Assembly (NCBI GenBank): GCA_965657085.1
Contig: CBFHND010000013.1
Location: forward strand, 1 to 64,000
DNA: 64,000 bases
Origin: CBFHND01 sp965657085
GTDB taxonomy: Bacteria; Pseudomonadota; Alphaproteobacteria; Rhodobacterales; Rhodobacteraceae
Reading direction: 5' to 3'
The translations under genes and the position numbers were made by a program. Positions 7,417-16,447 of this stretch are shown one piece after another; position 1 is the stretch's first letter; the number at the start of each line of letters is the position of its first letter. The notes under the pieces are model-generated. The model was not told the origin of the DNA, did no database searches, and worked only from the letters and a program-made list of their open reading frames with translations.

Positions 7417-10400
7417 CACGCGGCAACATCCACACGACTGGCAAGCCCCGCACCGAACCGCACGGACATCTGCGCGACCTCGACGCTGATCGCGCCCAGC
7501 GCGCCATCGGCCACCCGATCTGCCGCCGGATAGATCCAGGCAGGCGTGCTGACATAGTCCTGACGCACGACCTGCCCGTCCTTGAGAACCCGCACCTCGT
7601 AGTTTTCGACATCCTCGCCCAGCGGCACTTCGACTGTATCCCAGCTGTCGCCGTCAATCCGCGTCCGCCGGATCCATGACACCTGCAAATCACCCCCGGC
7701 ATCTGTCGCCCGCAGGTGCACCGGTGCATAGGGCCGCAAGCCATTGCCGTCGAAGGCATGGACCTGATGCAGGTAGGACGGATCATCATATCCCCGCCGT
7801 GCCGGCCCCACCCGGTAGTTCTGGGCCACCCGGCGCAGACTGGCCGGCAGGTCGATCTGGCTTGGGGTGCCATCCAGCAGAACAAACCACGACCCGACGG
7901 GCCAGGCGTCCGGCTGCAACCCATCCGACCCGACCTGCCCGCGCAAACGCTCGGACAGCAGGTACGTGTTTGGCCCGATCAACTCGGCAGTTTTGAACTG
8001 AAACAGCTCCCAGTTCCCGGTGCTGCCATCGCCGATAGCGGCCAGATTGCCCCCGTTCAACACCGACGTCCGAGACGCCGACGACAAGGCGCCATGCACC
8101 AGCTTCACCTCCAGCGCCGAACCACGATCCCAAAGTCCGGCAGGCGCCGCTTGCAGAACCGACTGCGTTTGCCCAATCACCGACCGGGCGGCGAGGATGG
8201 AATTCAAGGTATAATCATCGTCCGTGGCAGAACTGTAAACGGCCACGGACCCCGGCCAAGGCGTGCCCGTCACTGCGATGTGGGGGCTTTGTTCAACCTC
8301 GTCGCCGGTCATCAGGGGCAGGTCCATGAAGAACGGCAACACCGGAACCGGTGGAACGAATTCCTTCACGGTTGCCAATTCATCCACCATCTCGCTGGGC
8401 ACATATACACCGGGTTCGATGCGCACTGCATCCAAGATTTGCACCGGCCCCTGTTCCACCCGGTCCACCCGGTACAGACCATCGGTTTCGCCCCCGTCCG
8501 CAGCCACCCGCACCACGTCGCCTGCACCCACGTCCATACGCGACGGCGGCAAAGCCAATCGTACGGTATCGCGCGCCACACGCGCCTCGGTCAGCCACCG
8601 TTCCGCCACTTGCCGCCCTTCGGCCCGCGTCAGCGACAGGGGAAGTTCCGTTTGGGACACCGCATGGGTCGCCTCATCCGCAAGGATCGCCTCTTCGGAC
8701 AAGTTTTCAAAGCTGCCGTCGGCCTGCACGAACCTCAATCGCACACGGCCGGCCATTTCGGCCTCGGCCTCGCGCGCTTGTTCAAGGCTGCCGTCCACAT
8801 CGTCGGACAAGGCGAACTCGGCATTCACCAGCGCCTCGGCGCCCTGCCCGTCCCGCATCACGAACTTCAGAACCCCGTCCCGCTCGATCGCATCAAAGGC
8901 ATAGCGCAGCATCAGCGGTTGTAGCGCCGCACGCGCGTCGCCGACCTCGGCGATGGAATAGCCACGCACATAGCCATGCAGGCCATTCGTGTCATAGGCG
9001 CTCAATCCCGCGCGCTCACATATCTCACCGACAACAGACGCCAGCGTACGGGATCCGGTGCGGCCATTGATCCAGTGCCCCCGCGTATAGTTTTCGCCAT
9101 CACTCCAAAGCGACAGATTGTTCGGGAAAAACGGATAGGGCCGCGTATCCCAGGCCCAGACAAAGGCCCGCGACATGTCGATCATGGCCTCACCATATTC
9201 CAGCGACACCGGGTTGTTCGACGGATCGCTCCAATACGAAAACATCGCACGCAAATACTGCTTCTGGATCAGGTCATCGCGCGCGCCTGTCGAATACTTG
9301 GGCAGGCTGCTTTCCGACGACTTTGAGTCCAGGAACTTGTTCGGCTCGTTCGTGCCCTTATCCACCGCAGCACAGCCCAACTCGGTGAACCATATGGGCT
9401 TGCTCTGCGGTTCCCAATCCGTTGCCGTCTCAAGCCTCACGCCACCAATCCGCTCGTGGTGCGCATTGCTCCACCAGCCCCGCACATCCTTGTAGCGGTA
9501 GATCCACGGCTCATCATGCGCCCCATCGGTGATGGGTGTGCGGATCTGGGCCTCTTGCGCATCGATGGAATGGTAATACCACGCGTACCCTTCACCGCCT
9601 TCGATATTGGCGCGCAAATAGTCGAGCTCGTAAATAGCACCCCACGCGGCATCCAGATGGTCCGTGCCTTCGCGCCAATCCGACAGCGGCATGTAGTTAT
9701 CGATGCCCACGAAATCGATCTCGTCGTCGGCCCACAAGGGATCAAGATGAAAGAACCGGTCACCGCTGCCATCCTGAGGCTGATAGCCAAAGTATTCGGT
9801 CCAATCGGCCGCATAGCCGATCCTGGTTTCCGGCCCGACAAGCGTGCGCACTTCACCAGCCAGTGTTCTCAGCAATGCAACAAATGGAAAGCTGTTGTTC
9901 TCGCCCCGGATCTGGGTCAACCCGCGCAGCTCCGACCCGATACAAAAAGAGTCCACCCCGCCCGCAGCCGCACAGAGTGCGGCATAGTGCAGGATGAAGC
10001 GCGACAGGCTCCATTCTTGCGGCCCGGTGTATGTCACGGCGCCTGCGCCAATCTGAAAATCCGACGCCGTGGCAGTGCCCATGAATGCGGCAACCTCGGC
10101 ATCCGCCATGGACGTGCCATCAGGGGATGCATCCTGCCCCGGCGCTTTTGAAAGGGTAATGCGCCCCCGCCATGGCAGGTTCGCTTGTGTCTCTGCATCG
10201 CTATACGGGTCAGGCAGCGTGTTGCCCGTCATTTGGTCCATCAGGATGAACGGATAGAACATGACCGCTTTGCCGGCCGCGTTCATCGCCTCGATCGCCT
10301 CGACCACAGACGCGTCCGATGGCGTGCCGCCATAAACCGGACGCTCATCCAGAACGGCAATCTCATCCGCTGTGGCGCGCGTTTCCCCGGCCACCTGCCA

Positions 10401-11339
10401 GGGCATATTCTGCCCTTCGATGTCCTTGCGCTCGACCTTGGGGCGCACGGTACAAGATCCCGCGCGCAAATCATCGCCAAACCACGACACGACCAATGAA
10501 GCCGCGGCGCAATTGGCCAATTCATCCTCAAGTATTTCCAGCGACTGCGAGAAATCGGATTTGCCCGCGGGCGTGTTTACATTCGCGCTCCAGCGCCCAG
10601 CCGCCTGATCAGTGTAATAAACCGGTGTCGTGGCCAGCGCGTATTCCCCGGTTCCAGGCATCAGGGCGACCGCCTTAACCGCTTGTGCGATCTGGTGTTC
10701 TGCGCCCTCTTCGCCCGATTGCTCGGCGCGCACCACTTCAAAGGAAAACTGTGGCAGCCGGTTGCCGAAGGGTTGCAAGGTCAGGTTGTCCATCACCACA
10801 TAGGCCGTGCCGCGGTAGGCTGGCACATTGCCCGCCCCTTCGATGGCTTCGATGACGGGATCCGGCAACTGGTCTCGCGTGCCCTTGTAGACGCGCATGT
10901 TCAGATCATCGGCTGCGATCTCTTCCCCATCAGCCCAGACCCGGCCAACCCGCAGAATTTCACCCTCGCACAGTGCAATCGCAAGGCTCACCGAATAACT
11001 GTATTCGCGCGTCTGAGGCTGGCTTGGCGCGCCCTTGCCGCCGCCTGAAACGGTGGTTGTCTCCGCGAAATCCGAGGCCCAGATCACTTGGCCGCCCAGA
11101 CGCATGCGCCCATAAAGCTGCGCAATCGGTGCTCCTTCGCCCGATCCGGTCAGGCGAAAGCGGTCGATCTTGCCCTGCTCGACCACATCGGACCCTTGGC
11201 CCATCACGCGCTGGTCGATCACCTTACCCAGAGTGGCACCCACGGCGCGGCCGATGGCAACAGACGACAGACCGGCCAGCGTCCCGCCAACCGATCCACC
11301 AATTGCGGCACCTGCCGCTGAAAAAAGAACCGTGGCCAT
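7416..11339 (-). CDS. GTA host-specificity / tail tip protein (gp15, 'megatron')
   Basis: 1307 residues, about the size of Rhodobacter capsulatus GTA gp15 (rcc01698). It forms the tail tip and carries receptor-binding and glycoside-hydrolase-like regions. A small glycine/alanine-rich N-terminus (about 1-45) precedes a TIM-barrel region around residues 430-740, with YAADWTEYFGY and FVGIDNYMPLSDWREG visible. A phage-tail region of the gp15 type follows (about 740-1100), and the C-terminal part is beta-rich. It overlaps gp14 by one base. It is the last structural gene of the cluster, followed by a coupled small gene. No internal stop or frameshift is seen, indicating selection for function. Confidence 0.93.
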   Translation of the reverse strand: MATVLFSAAGAAIGGSVGGTLAGLSSVAIGRAVGATLGKVIDQRVMGQGSDVVEQGKIDRFRLTGSGEGAPIAQLYGRMRLGGQVIWASDFAETTTVSGGGKGAPSQPQTREYSYSVSLAIALCEGEILRVGRVWADGEEIAADDLNMRVYKGTRDQLPDPVIEAIEGAGNVPAYRGTAYVVMDNLTLQPFGNRLPQFSFEVVRAEQSGEEGAEHQIAQAVKAVALMPGTGEYALATTPVYYTDQAAGRWSANVNTPAGKSDFSQSLEILEDELANCAAASLVVSWFGDDLRAGSCTVRPKVERKDIEGQNMPWQVAGETRATADEIAVLDERPVYGGTPSDASVVEAIEAMNAAGKAVMFYPFILMDQMTGNTLPDPYSDAETQANLPWRGRITLSKAPGQDASPDGTSMADAEVAAFMGTATASDFQIGAGAVTYTGPQEWSLSRFILHYAALCAAAGGVDSFCIGSELRGLTQIRGENNSFPFVALLRTLAGEVRTLVGPETRIGYAADWTEYFGYQPQDGSGDRFFHLDPLWADDEIDFVGIDNYMPLSDWREGTDHLDAAWGAIYELDYLRANIEGGEGYAWYYHSIDAQEAQIRTPITDGAHDEPWIYRYKDVRGWWSNAHHERIGGVRLETATDWEPQSKPIWFTELGCAAVDKGTNEPNKFLDSKSSESSLPKYSTGARDDLIQKQYLRAMFSYWSDPSNNPVSLEYGEAMIDMSRAFVWAWDTRPYPFFPNNLSLWSDGENYTRGHWINGRTGSRTLASVVGEICERAGLSAYDTNGLHGYVRGYSIAEVGDARAALQPLMLRYAFDAIERDGVLKFVMRDGQGAEALVNAEFALSDDVDGSLEQAREAEAEMAGRVRLRFVQADGSFENLSEEAILADEATHAVSQTELPLSLTRAEGRQVAERWLTEARVARDTVRLALPPSRMDVGAGDVVRVAADGGETDGLYRVDRVEQGPVQILDAVRIEPGVYVPSEMVDELATVKEFVPPVPVLPFFMDLPLMTGDEVEQSPHIAVTGTPWPGSVAVYSSATDDDYTLNSILAARSVIGQTQSVLQAAPAGLWDRGSALEVKLVHGALSSASRTSVLNGGNLAAIGDGSTGNWELFQFKTAELIGPNTYLLSERLRGQVGSDGLQPDAWPVGSWFVLLDGTPSQIDLPASLRRVAQNYRVGPARRGYDDPSYLHQVHAFDGNGLRPYAPVHLRATDAGGDLQVSWIRRTRIDGDSWDTVEVPLGEDVENYEVRVLKDGQVVRQDYVSTPAWIYPAADRVADGALGAISVEVAQMSVRFGAGLASRVDVAA

Positions 11340-11785
11340 CAGAAACCCTCCTCAGGAAATTCGAAACGCGCCACGACACGGCGACGCCAAGGCGCACTGA
11401 GCGGGCTTTCAACCACGCCGTGCCCCGAATACGCATGTATGAAACTGGCCTGCCGTCCGACCCGCGCCACGATGCCCAAATGTTTGGCCACCGCCCCGGC
11501 CCGCATCCGGAACAGCAAGACATCGCCTGCCGCCTCCTGATCCAACGGCTTGGTGCGCAAATGCCGCGCAGCCGCGCGCCAGAGCCGCTCGTCACCCTGA
11601 GGCTCCGACCAATCCATCGAATAGGCGGGCATGGCCTCGGGCTCTGCACCGCACAAAGACCGCCAGACGCCCCGTAAAAGACCAAGGCAGTCCGTGCCTG
11701 CCCCCTTGCAGGACGCCTGGTGCACATAAGGCGTGCCGATCCACGATCTGGCCGTGGCGACCACCGCATCCGAGGTGCGTATCAT
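11339..11785 (-). CDS. GTA cell-wall peptidase, NlpC/P60 family (gp14)
   Basis: 148 residues. It matches the small NlpC/P60 peptidases of GTA and siphophage tails. The catalytic Cys sits in CKGAGTDCLGLL (about residues 26-37), and the His is in KHLGIVARV (about residue 107). It probably cleaves peptide crosslinks in the recipient wall during DNA entry. The gene overlaps gp13 by 4 bp and gp15 by 1 bp, typical of coupled phage tail genes. Confidence 0.93.
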   Translation of the reverse strand: MIRTSDAVVATARSWIGTPYVHQASCKGAGTDCLGLLRGVWRSLCGAEPEAMPAYSMDWSEPQGDERLWRAAARHLRTKPLDQEAAGDVLLFRMRAGAVAKHLGIVARVGRQASFIHAYSGHGVVESPLSAPWRRRVVARFEFPEEGF

Positions 11786-12669
11786 CTCAGGCTGCCCCCG
11801 GTATTGGCACCGGCAGCGCGGGGATAAGCCATCACCCAGTCCTCACCGGGCAAGTCAGGAAACCCCTGATAGTTCAGGATGTTGTCGAATTTCAGGCGGC
11901 AAGTCTCCAGGCGCTTGTCACAACCGGCGCTCAACCGCACGACGTCCCCTGCCAGAAGGGCACCGCGCACAGGCTGCCACAGCTCGACTACGCGTGCACC
12001 ATCCACGATCCGGTCTTCCTTGATCATCGCCCAAAGGCCCTGTGCCGCACCATCCAGAACGTCCAGACGACCCCGCTTGAACCAATCTGCTTCAAACGAC
12101 CCGCTGTCCGGGAATTGCACGACCGCACCTTCGACATCAGACTCAAGGGTAATATCCACCGAATAGCCGGGCGTGGTCATGTCGAACCCGCATTGCTCAT
12201 CGCCCAGAACGGCAGAGCACGGTTTCTGATAAATCCGCCCGATCGGGCGATTCAACGCCTCGGTCAATCCACGCAGCTCGGCATGAAACGCCCCGCCCGC
12301 GCGGCGCATCTCGCCGATGCTGCCACGGAACTGAAGCCAACGTTCTTCGACGTCTTTCCAGTTCACCAACCAAGACCGCACTTCCGCCCCGTCAAACCGG
12401 CCGGCCTCGATATCCTCTTCGGTTATGGACGCATCCGACAAAGCGCCCAGCGCCTCGGAGTTGTCCACCGAAAGGCCCGTGCTTTGCGCCAGGGCCGCAG
12501 CACTCAGACCCGTATCCGCCTTGAAGGTGACACCTTCAAATGTCAGGCTCAGATCATGGTCCGTAAATCCATAAACAGTGCCATCCTTGCGTGTGACCGC
12601 CCAGGCCCGGCACAGGGTCGTCAGGCCTGATTTCACATGCGTCAGAAACGCCTCGCTCTGCCCGCTCAT
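11782..12669 (-). CDS. GTA baseplate hub protein, DUF2163 (gp13)
   Basis: 295 residues, the expected size of the rcc01696 family. The DUF2163 N-terminal region is followed by the C-terminal part containing CRLKFDNILNYQGFP. Four cysteines occur in pairs (CSAVLGDEQC near residues 148-157 and CDKRLETC near 250-257). Their spacing would suit a metal or Fe-S site; that is inference from the pattern. It overlaps gp12 and gp14 by 4 bp each. Confidence 0.92.
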   Translation of the reverse strand: MSGQSEAFLTHVKSGLTTLCRAWAVTRKDGTVYGFTDHDLSLTFEGVTFKADTGLSAAALAQSTGLSVDNSEALGALSDASITEEDIEAGRFDGAEVRSWLVNWKDVEERWLQFRGSIGEMRRAGGAFHAELRGLTEALNRPIGRIYQKPCSAVLGDEQCGFDMTTPGYSVDITLESDVEGAVVQFPDSGSFEADWFKRGRLDVLDGAAQGLWAMIKEDRIVDGARVVELWQPVRGALLAGDVVRLSAGCDKRLETCRLKFDNILNYQGFPDLPGEDWVMAYPRAAGANTGGSLR

Positions 12670-13301
12670 TGGACCCGCACCTCGATGATCGGCACATTGG
12701 GCACGTCACCCGCCTGAAAACTGGCAATGCTGGTCTGAATGTGATCGGTGTCGAATCGCACCGGCACGTCGAACTCAAACCCTGCGGTTATCTGCATGGC
12801 CGGGTCCGGCGGATGGGCAAAGGTCACCAAACCGCTGGTTACATCGATCTCGTAATCGATGCCCTCCTGCAACTCGTCTTGCTCTATGCCTATGCGCACC
12901 GTGCCTTTGACTGGCTTGGTGATCGGTCGCGTATAGCTGTGGATTCCAGAACGATACGTCTTGACCAACGGGAAAATCGCCGTCTCGCCATCACCCAACG
13001 CCAGTTCCTGATCATCAAATGCCGGTGTGCCAGAGGCGCGCGAAGATTTGAAATCCGACCAATCCTTCCAGCGAAACCCGTACATCTGCCCCATACGCGC
13101 CTCGAAAAACGCGATCAGCGTTTCAACATCGTCCAGCGACCGCATGCCAAGCCCGGCATCATAGCGCCGCTTGGAATGCGCCCAGGGCGTGTTGCGTTCC
13201 TCGAACCCGTTAGCCAGCGTGACAACATCCGTGCGCCGCTCAGGCCCACCCACGGAGCCAAAGCTCAGCGATGCCGGAAAACGTACCTCGTGAAATCCCA
13301 T
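12666..13301 (-). CDS. GTA distal tail protein, DUF2460 (gp12)
   Basis: 211 residues, the standard length of the DUF2460/TIGR02217 family. It begins MGFHEVRFP and contains the conserved GSVGGPERRTDVV and AFFEARMGQMYGFRWKDWSDF segments. It forms the ring linking the tail tube to the baseplate hub. It overlaps gp13 by 4 bp and lies 18 bp after gp11. Confidence 0.93.
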   Translation of the reverse strand: MGFHEVRFPASLSFGSVGGPERRTDVVTLANGFEERNTPWAHSKRRYDAGLGMRSLDDVETLIAFFEARMGQMYGFRWKDWSDFKSSRASGTPAFDDQELALGDGETAIFPLVKTYRSGIHSYTRPITKPVKGTVRIGIEQDELQEGIDYEIDVTSGLVTFAHPPDPAMQITAGFEFDVPVRFDTDHIQTSIASFQAGDVPNVPIIEVRVQ

Positions 13302-13319
13302 AACGGTGCTCCCTTGTTC

Positions 13320-13982
13320 TTAACGGTTGCGGTTGCCGCGGCCCAAGGCCCGGTTCATCTGTGCGGCGATCTGGTTCTGACTGCGCCGGAAACTCTGAGC
13401 ATCGGGGGTCGAGATGTTCATCACCACCGTGTTGCCTCCGCCGCCGCCTGCCTTGACGCCCAGTTTGCCGTCGGCACCGCGTGCAAGTGGCATGATCGCC
13501 TCTGGTCCAGCCTCGCCCATCAGGCCCATGCCACCACGCATCCCGAAAGGGGTTGCGGCACTGACGATACCGCCATTGGCAAAAGGCATGACGCGCCCCT
13601 GGCTGAATGGCGCGCCATCTGCAAAAGGCAGGATGGTGTTGACCAGCCCGTTAACACCCTGCGCCAGCAATCCACCGAATTGGTTGGTTACAGGCTTCAT
13701 CGCCGCGTTGTAGGTGGCGTTGATCATCGACTGCGCAACGGTACGCAGCGCATCCGACAACTTCATGCCATCAAAGACCACGCCATCGAACGCCTTGCGC
13801 AACCCTCGGCTGAGCCCACGTTCAAGCGTCGCCACATCCTTGCCTGTGGCCGCCAGCGACTCGCGCATCCGGCGCAATTCACTGTCAAATCCGGTGACCA
13901 TGACCGACGCTTGGCTCAGACTTTCGGACAACCCGTCGGCATTGGAGTCCAGGTTCTCGATCTCTTCGTTATACTCGCTCAT
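13320..13982 (-). CDS. GTA tape measure protein (gp11)
   Basis: 220 residues from the second ATG (13982). GAGGA directly abuts an upstream ATG (13988), so the second has the usual 6-base spacing. It is short, as expected for the short GTA tail. An N-terminal helical part (ENLDSNADGLSESLSQ) is followed by a glycine-rich hydrophobic centre (FANGGIVSAATPFGMRGG) and the conserved MGEAGPEAIMPLARG segment of tape-measure proteins. The start overlaps the gp10.1 stop. Confidence 0.92.
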   Translation of the reverse strand: MSEYNEEIENLDSNADGLSESLSQASVMVTGFDSELRRMRESLAATGKDVATLERGLSRGLRKAFDGVVFDGMKLSDALRTVAQSMINATYNAAMKPVTNQFGGLLAQGVNGLVNTILPFADGAPFSQGRVMPFANGGIVSAATPFGMRGGMGLMGEAGPEAIMPLARGADGKLGVKAGGGGGNTVVMNISTPDAQSFRRSQNQIAAQMNRALGRGNRNR

Positions 13983-13984
13983 TG

Positions 13985-14182
13985 TCATTCCTCGGTTTCA
14001 TGGTCGGGATAGGCCGCCATCAGCGCCTCCAGCCCTTCATTCAACAGCGGGGCCTTTGCCCCCGGATCGCCCATCATCAGCGACAATTCAGCAGGCGTCA
14101 GCGCCCAGAAGGCATCAGGCTGCAATCCCAATCCCTGAAACCCCGCGCGCATCAGCGCAGGCCAATCCAGCCCCTTGCTCAT
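13985..14182 (-). CDS. GTA tail assembly chaperone, rcc01693 family (gp10.1)
   Basis: 65 residues with the family features: GLDWPALMRAGFQGLGLQPD, then WALTPAEL. This small protein acts with gp10 in loading the tape measure. It overlaps gp10 by 4 bp and gp11, so it is translated by coupling. Confidence 0.88.
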   Translation of the reverse strand: MSKGLDWPALMRAGFQGLGLQPDAFWALTPAELSLMMGDPGAKAPLLNEGLEALMAAYPDHETEE

Positions 14183-14499
14183 GTCGGATCCGGCACCACG
14201 AAGGCCCGCGCCAGCAACTCAGCCGCCGCGCGAGCCGCCCCCAGCGGCCCACCTTCGATCTCCGCATGGATCAGGCGTGCCGGATCCGCGTCACAACCGC
14301 CCCCAGCCAAACCGGCCCTGAGCAGCGCCAGCACATCCGCGCTGGAAAAGGCACCGCTCTCGAACCGCTCCACCAGAGCGACAAGCGATCCAACCGCCAA
14401 CTCGGCCTCCAGCGCCGCCAACGCACCCAGCGTCAGTCGCATCACCTGACGCTCGCCATCGATGACAAGCGCCACATCTCCCCTCCACGGATTGGCCAT
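14179..14499 (-). CDS. GTA tail assembly chaperone-like protein (gp10)
   Basis: 106 residues, matching the GTA-gp10 family: NPWRGDVALVIDG at the start, then LTLGALAALEAELAVGSLVAL. Its position between the major tail protein and the tape measure is where tailed phages carry tail assembly chaperones. The last codons overlap gp10.1. Confidence 0.9.
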   Translation of the reverse strand: MANPWRGDVALVIDGERQVMRLTLGALAALEAELAVGSLVALVERFESGAFSSADVLALLRAGLAGGGCDADPARLIHAEIEGGPLGAARAAAELLARAFVVPDPT

Positions 14500-14505
14500 C
14501 TCAGA

Positions 14506-14919
14506 TCACAACGCCGTAAAGGTCAGCGCGCCGGCAGACGCCATCGACAACTCATAGGTCGCCTCGCCGTTGTGGCTGCCGCTGTATTCGATGGCCGTGA
14601 CCTGAAACGGGCCTTCCACGATACCGAAATCGGGGATGATCACCTGAAAATCAGGCGTCTCGCCGTCAAAGAACAACTGGCGCGCGCGCTCGTCGGTGCC
14701 TTCATCCTTGAACACGCCCGACCCCGAGATTGCCGCCGACCGCACACCTGCGCCCGACAACAGCTCGCGCCAGCCGCCCTGGCTCTCAAGGCTGGTGACA
14801 TCCACCGTTTCCGCGTTAAAACTCACGCGCGTGGCGCGCAGGCCCGCGATGGTTTCGAACTGACCATCCGAGGTCATGTCCACTTTGACCAACAGGTCTT
14901 TCCCGCTCTGTGCAGCCAT
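14506..14919 (-). CDS. GTA major tail tube protein, TP901-1 family (gp9)
   Basis: 137 residues. It starts MAAQSGKDLLVKVD and holds the typical RVSFNAETVDVTSLESQGGWRELL and SGSGVFKDEGTDE blocks of the phage major tail protein TP901-1 family. It polymerises into the tail tube. A GAGAAAG-like site precedes the start. It is the most conserved tail gene of the cluster. Confidence 0.94.
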   Translation of the reverse strand: MAAQSGKDLLVKVDMTSDGQFETIAGLRATRVSFNAETVDVTSLESQGGWRELLSGAGVRSAAISGSGVFKDEGTDERARQLFFDGETPDFQVIIPDFGIVEGPFQVTAIEYSGSHNGEATYELSMASAGALTFTAL

Positions 14920-14945
14920 TGGCTTTCTCCAATCAAGATAAAGGG

Positions 14946-15356
14946 TTATTCGTCCTCGACCCGCGCCCTGAAGCGCAGGTTGATCGTGCGTCCGGTCGCG
15001 CCCTTGGGCCTGCTGGCCGTGGCGCGATCAAAGTTGAGATAGACCAGCCGACCCCGCGCAAGCGTCAGGTCGTTGCCGTGCAACACGTCGCATACAGCAC
15101 CCGCGACCTGCTTGGCCGCGGCAAAGCCAGGCACATCCGTGACCACCGCGACCGTGATGTCGTGCAAGGCCCCGTTGCCGGTCTTGTCATTGGCCTGTCG
15201 CACCGTTTCGGCGCCCAGGCTGACATAAAGCGACGGCACTGTGCCTGCGGGCACCGCGTCATAGATGTCGCTGCCCACCAGTCCGGCCAGCGTCGCATCC
15301 GCGCTCAATGCGTCATAGATCGCGCCCTGCAAGGCCGCTGAAACGCCATAGCTCAT
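14946..15356 (-). CDS. GTA tail terminator protein, DUF3168 (gp8)
   Basis: 136 residues, the usual size for DUF3168. It begins MSYGVSAALQGAIYDAL and contains LYVSLGAETV, which are typical of the family. It caps the tail at the head-proximal end. The start overlaps the gp7 stop by 4 bp. Confidence 0.92.
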   Translation of the reverse strand: MSYGVSAALQGAIYDALSADATLAGLVGSDIYDAVPAGTVPSLYVSLGAETVRQANDKTGNGALHDITVAVVTDVPGFAAAKQVAGAVCDVLHGNDLTLARGRLVYLNFDRATASRPKGATGRTINLRFRARVEDE

Positions 15357-15691
15357 GACACCACCTCTTCATTGGCAAAGCACGTCAGGAAGCGGCCTTC
15401 CGCGTCATGTTCGGCCACCGCCTGAATGCGGAAAATGCGCTGCCCGTCACGGAACCGCTGTTCCGGCAAGGGGCGCTCGGGATGCCCTATGGGTGCACCG
15501 CGCACGATGATCTTGTAGGCGACCGCCGATACCGGAGCCGCACCCAATGCCGTCTCACGACCGGTGCGCGCGATCAATTGCGCCCACAGCACGCCCAGCG
15601 GCGTCCAGCTCTCGGTGAACCCACCCGCGCCATCAGACAGGCGCGCCGGTGCTTCCAGCGTCAGACGATGGCTCAGACGGGGCTGCCTCAT
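15353..15691 (-). CDS. GTA head closure / head-tail adaptor protein (gp7)
   Basis: 112 residues from the ATG at 15691, which overlaps the gp6 stop as ATGA. A slightly longer frame exists but this coupled start is preferred. It begins RQPRLSHRLTLEAPARLSDGAG and has the GRETALGAAPVSAVAYKI segment of phage head-tail adaptors. It seals the capsid vertex after packaging. Confidence 0.92.
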   Translation of the reverse strand: MRQPRLSHRLTLEAPARLSDGAGGFTESWTPLGVLWAQLIARTGRETALGAAPVSAVAYKIIVRGAPIGHPERPLPEQRFRDGQRIFRIQAVAEHDAEGRFLTCFANEEVVS

Positions 15692-16287
15692 TGGCCACCC
15701 CCCGACCACATGCGCAGGGTCTTGTAACGCTCAATCAGGCTGCTGACCCCAAAGGGCATGCAGCCGTCGCTCAGCGATGTCTCGTTGCGGAACTCGTAAT
15801 AATGCGCGGCCAGCAGCATCACCGCCTGCCGAAGATCCGCAGGCAAATCCGCCCATGCATCGCCGTAACCGGCGACAAAATGCACCACTGCAGATCCGGC
15901 TTGCGGAATAACAGGCAGCACCGATCCGGTTGAGCGCAGCGTTGGGCTGTGCCCGTCCTGCTCCAGCCAATAGGCATTGCTCGCCACGCTGGTACGCGCT
16001 CCGGTGCGGTCCACAATCTCAAGATCGCTCACCGCCTGCACCGGGGCCACGGGCAAACCCTGCCCCTGCGCACCACGCCACCGGGTCAGTGCCCAGGTGA
16101 ACGCGCGTTCAAGCAACACCTTGCCCGTGCGCGCCTCGATGGCCGCCATCGCTGCCCGCAGAAAGCTCACCAAAACCTCGTCTTGCACATGGCCCTCACC
16201 GAAACCGGTGCCAAGGCGCAGATGCGCTTTGAATTCCTCAACCGGCAGTGCCGCATCCGGCACCGAGGTTTCTTCGATCAACATCAT
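15688..16287 (-). CDS. GTA head-tail connector protein (gp6)
   Basis: 199 residues from the ATG at 16287, which has GGAG 7 bases upstream; a longer frame upstream lacks a good site. It begins MMLIEETSV and contains EFKAHLRLGTGFGEG and DVLVS-like segments of the phage connector (gp6/phiE125 gp8-like) family. A spacer of about 160 bp without a gene separates it from gp5. Confidence 0.92.
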   Translation of the reverse strand: MMLIEETSVPDAALPVEEFKAHLRLGTGFGEGHVQDEVLVSFLRAAMAAIEARTGKVLLERAFTWALTRWRGAQGQGLPVAPVQAVSDLEIVDRTGARTSVASNAYWLEQDGHSPTLRSTGSVLPVIPQAGSAVVHFVAGYGDAWADLPADLRQAVMLLAAHYYEFRNETSLSDGCMPFGVSSLIERYKTLRMWSGGGQ

Positions 16288-16447
16288 GGAACATCTCCAA
16301 AATTCCGGCCCCTCGGGCATCAGTTCCGGACGCGCACCAGCCTGCATTGCTCGAACGGAGGGGAGCAGCTAGACAACACCGGCCTTGAGGGCACGCGCCC
16401 GGTTGGAGCGACGCGATTGACATCGCCCCGCCCCTTCACACCAACCC

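Noticed and set aside
12669..14012. Long plus-strand frames opposite the GTA genes (also 7716-8924, 13714-15042, 16532-17662 and 19901-21160)
   Set aside because: GC-rich codon bias of the real minus-strand genes keeps the opposite strand open; the translations are His/Arg/Gly-rich and have no ribosome sites.
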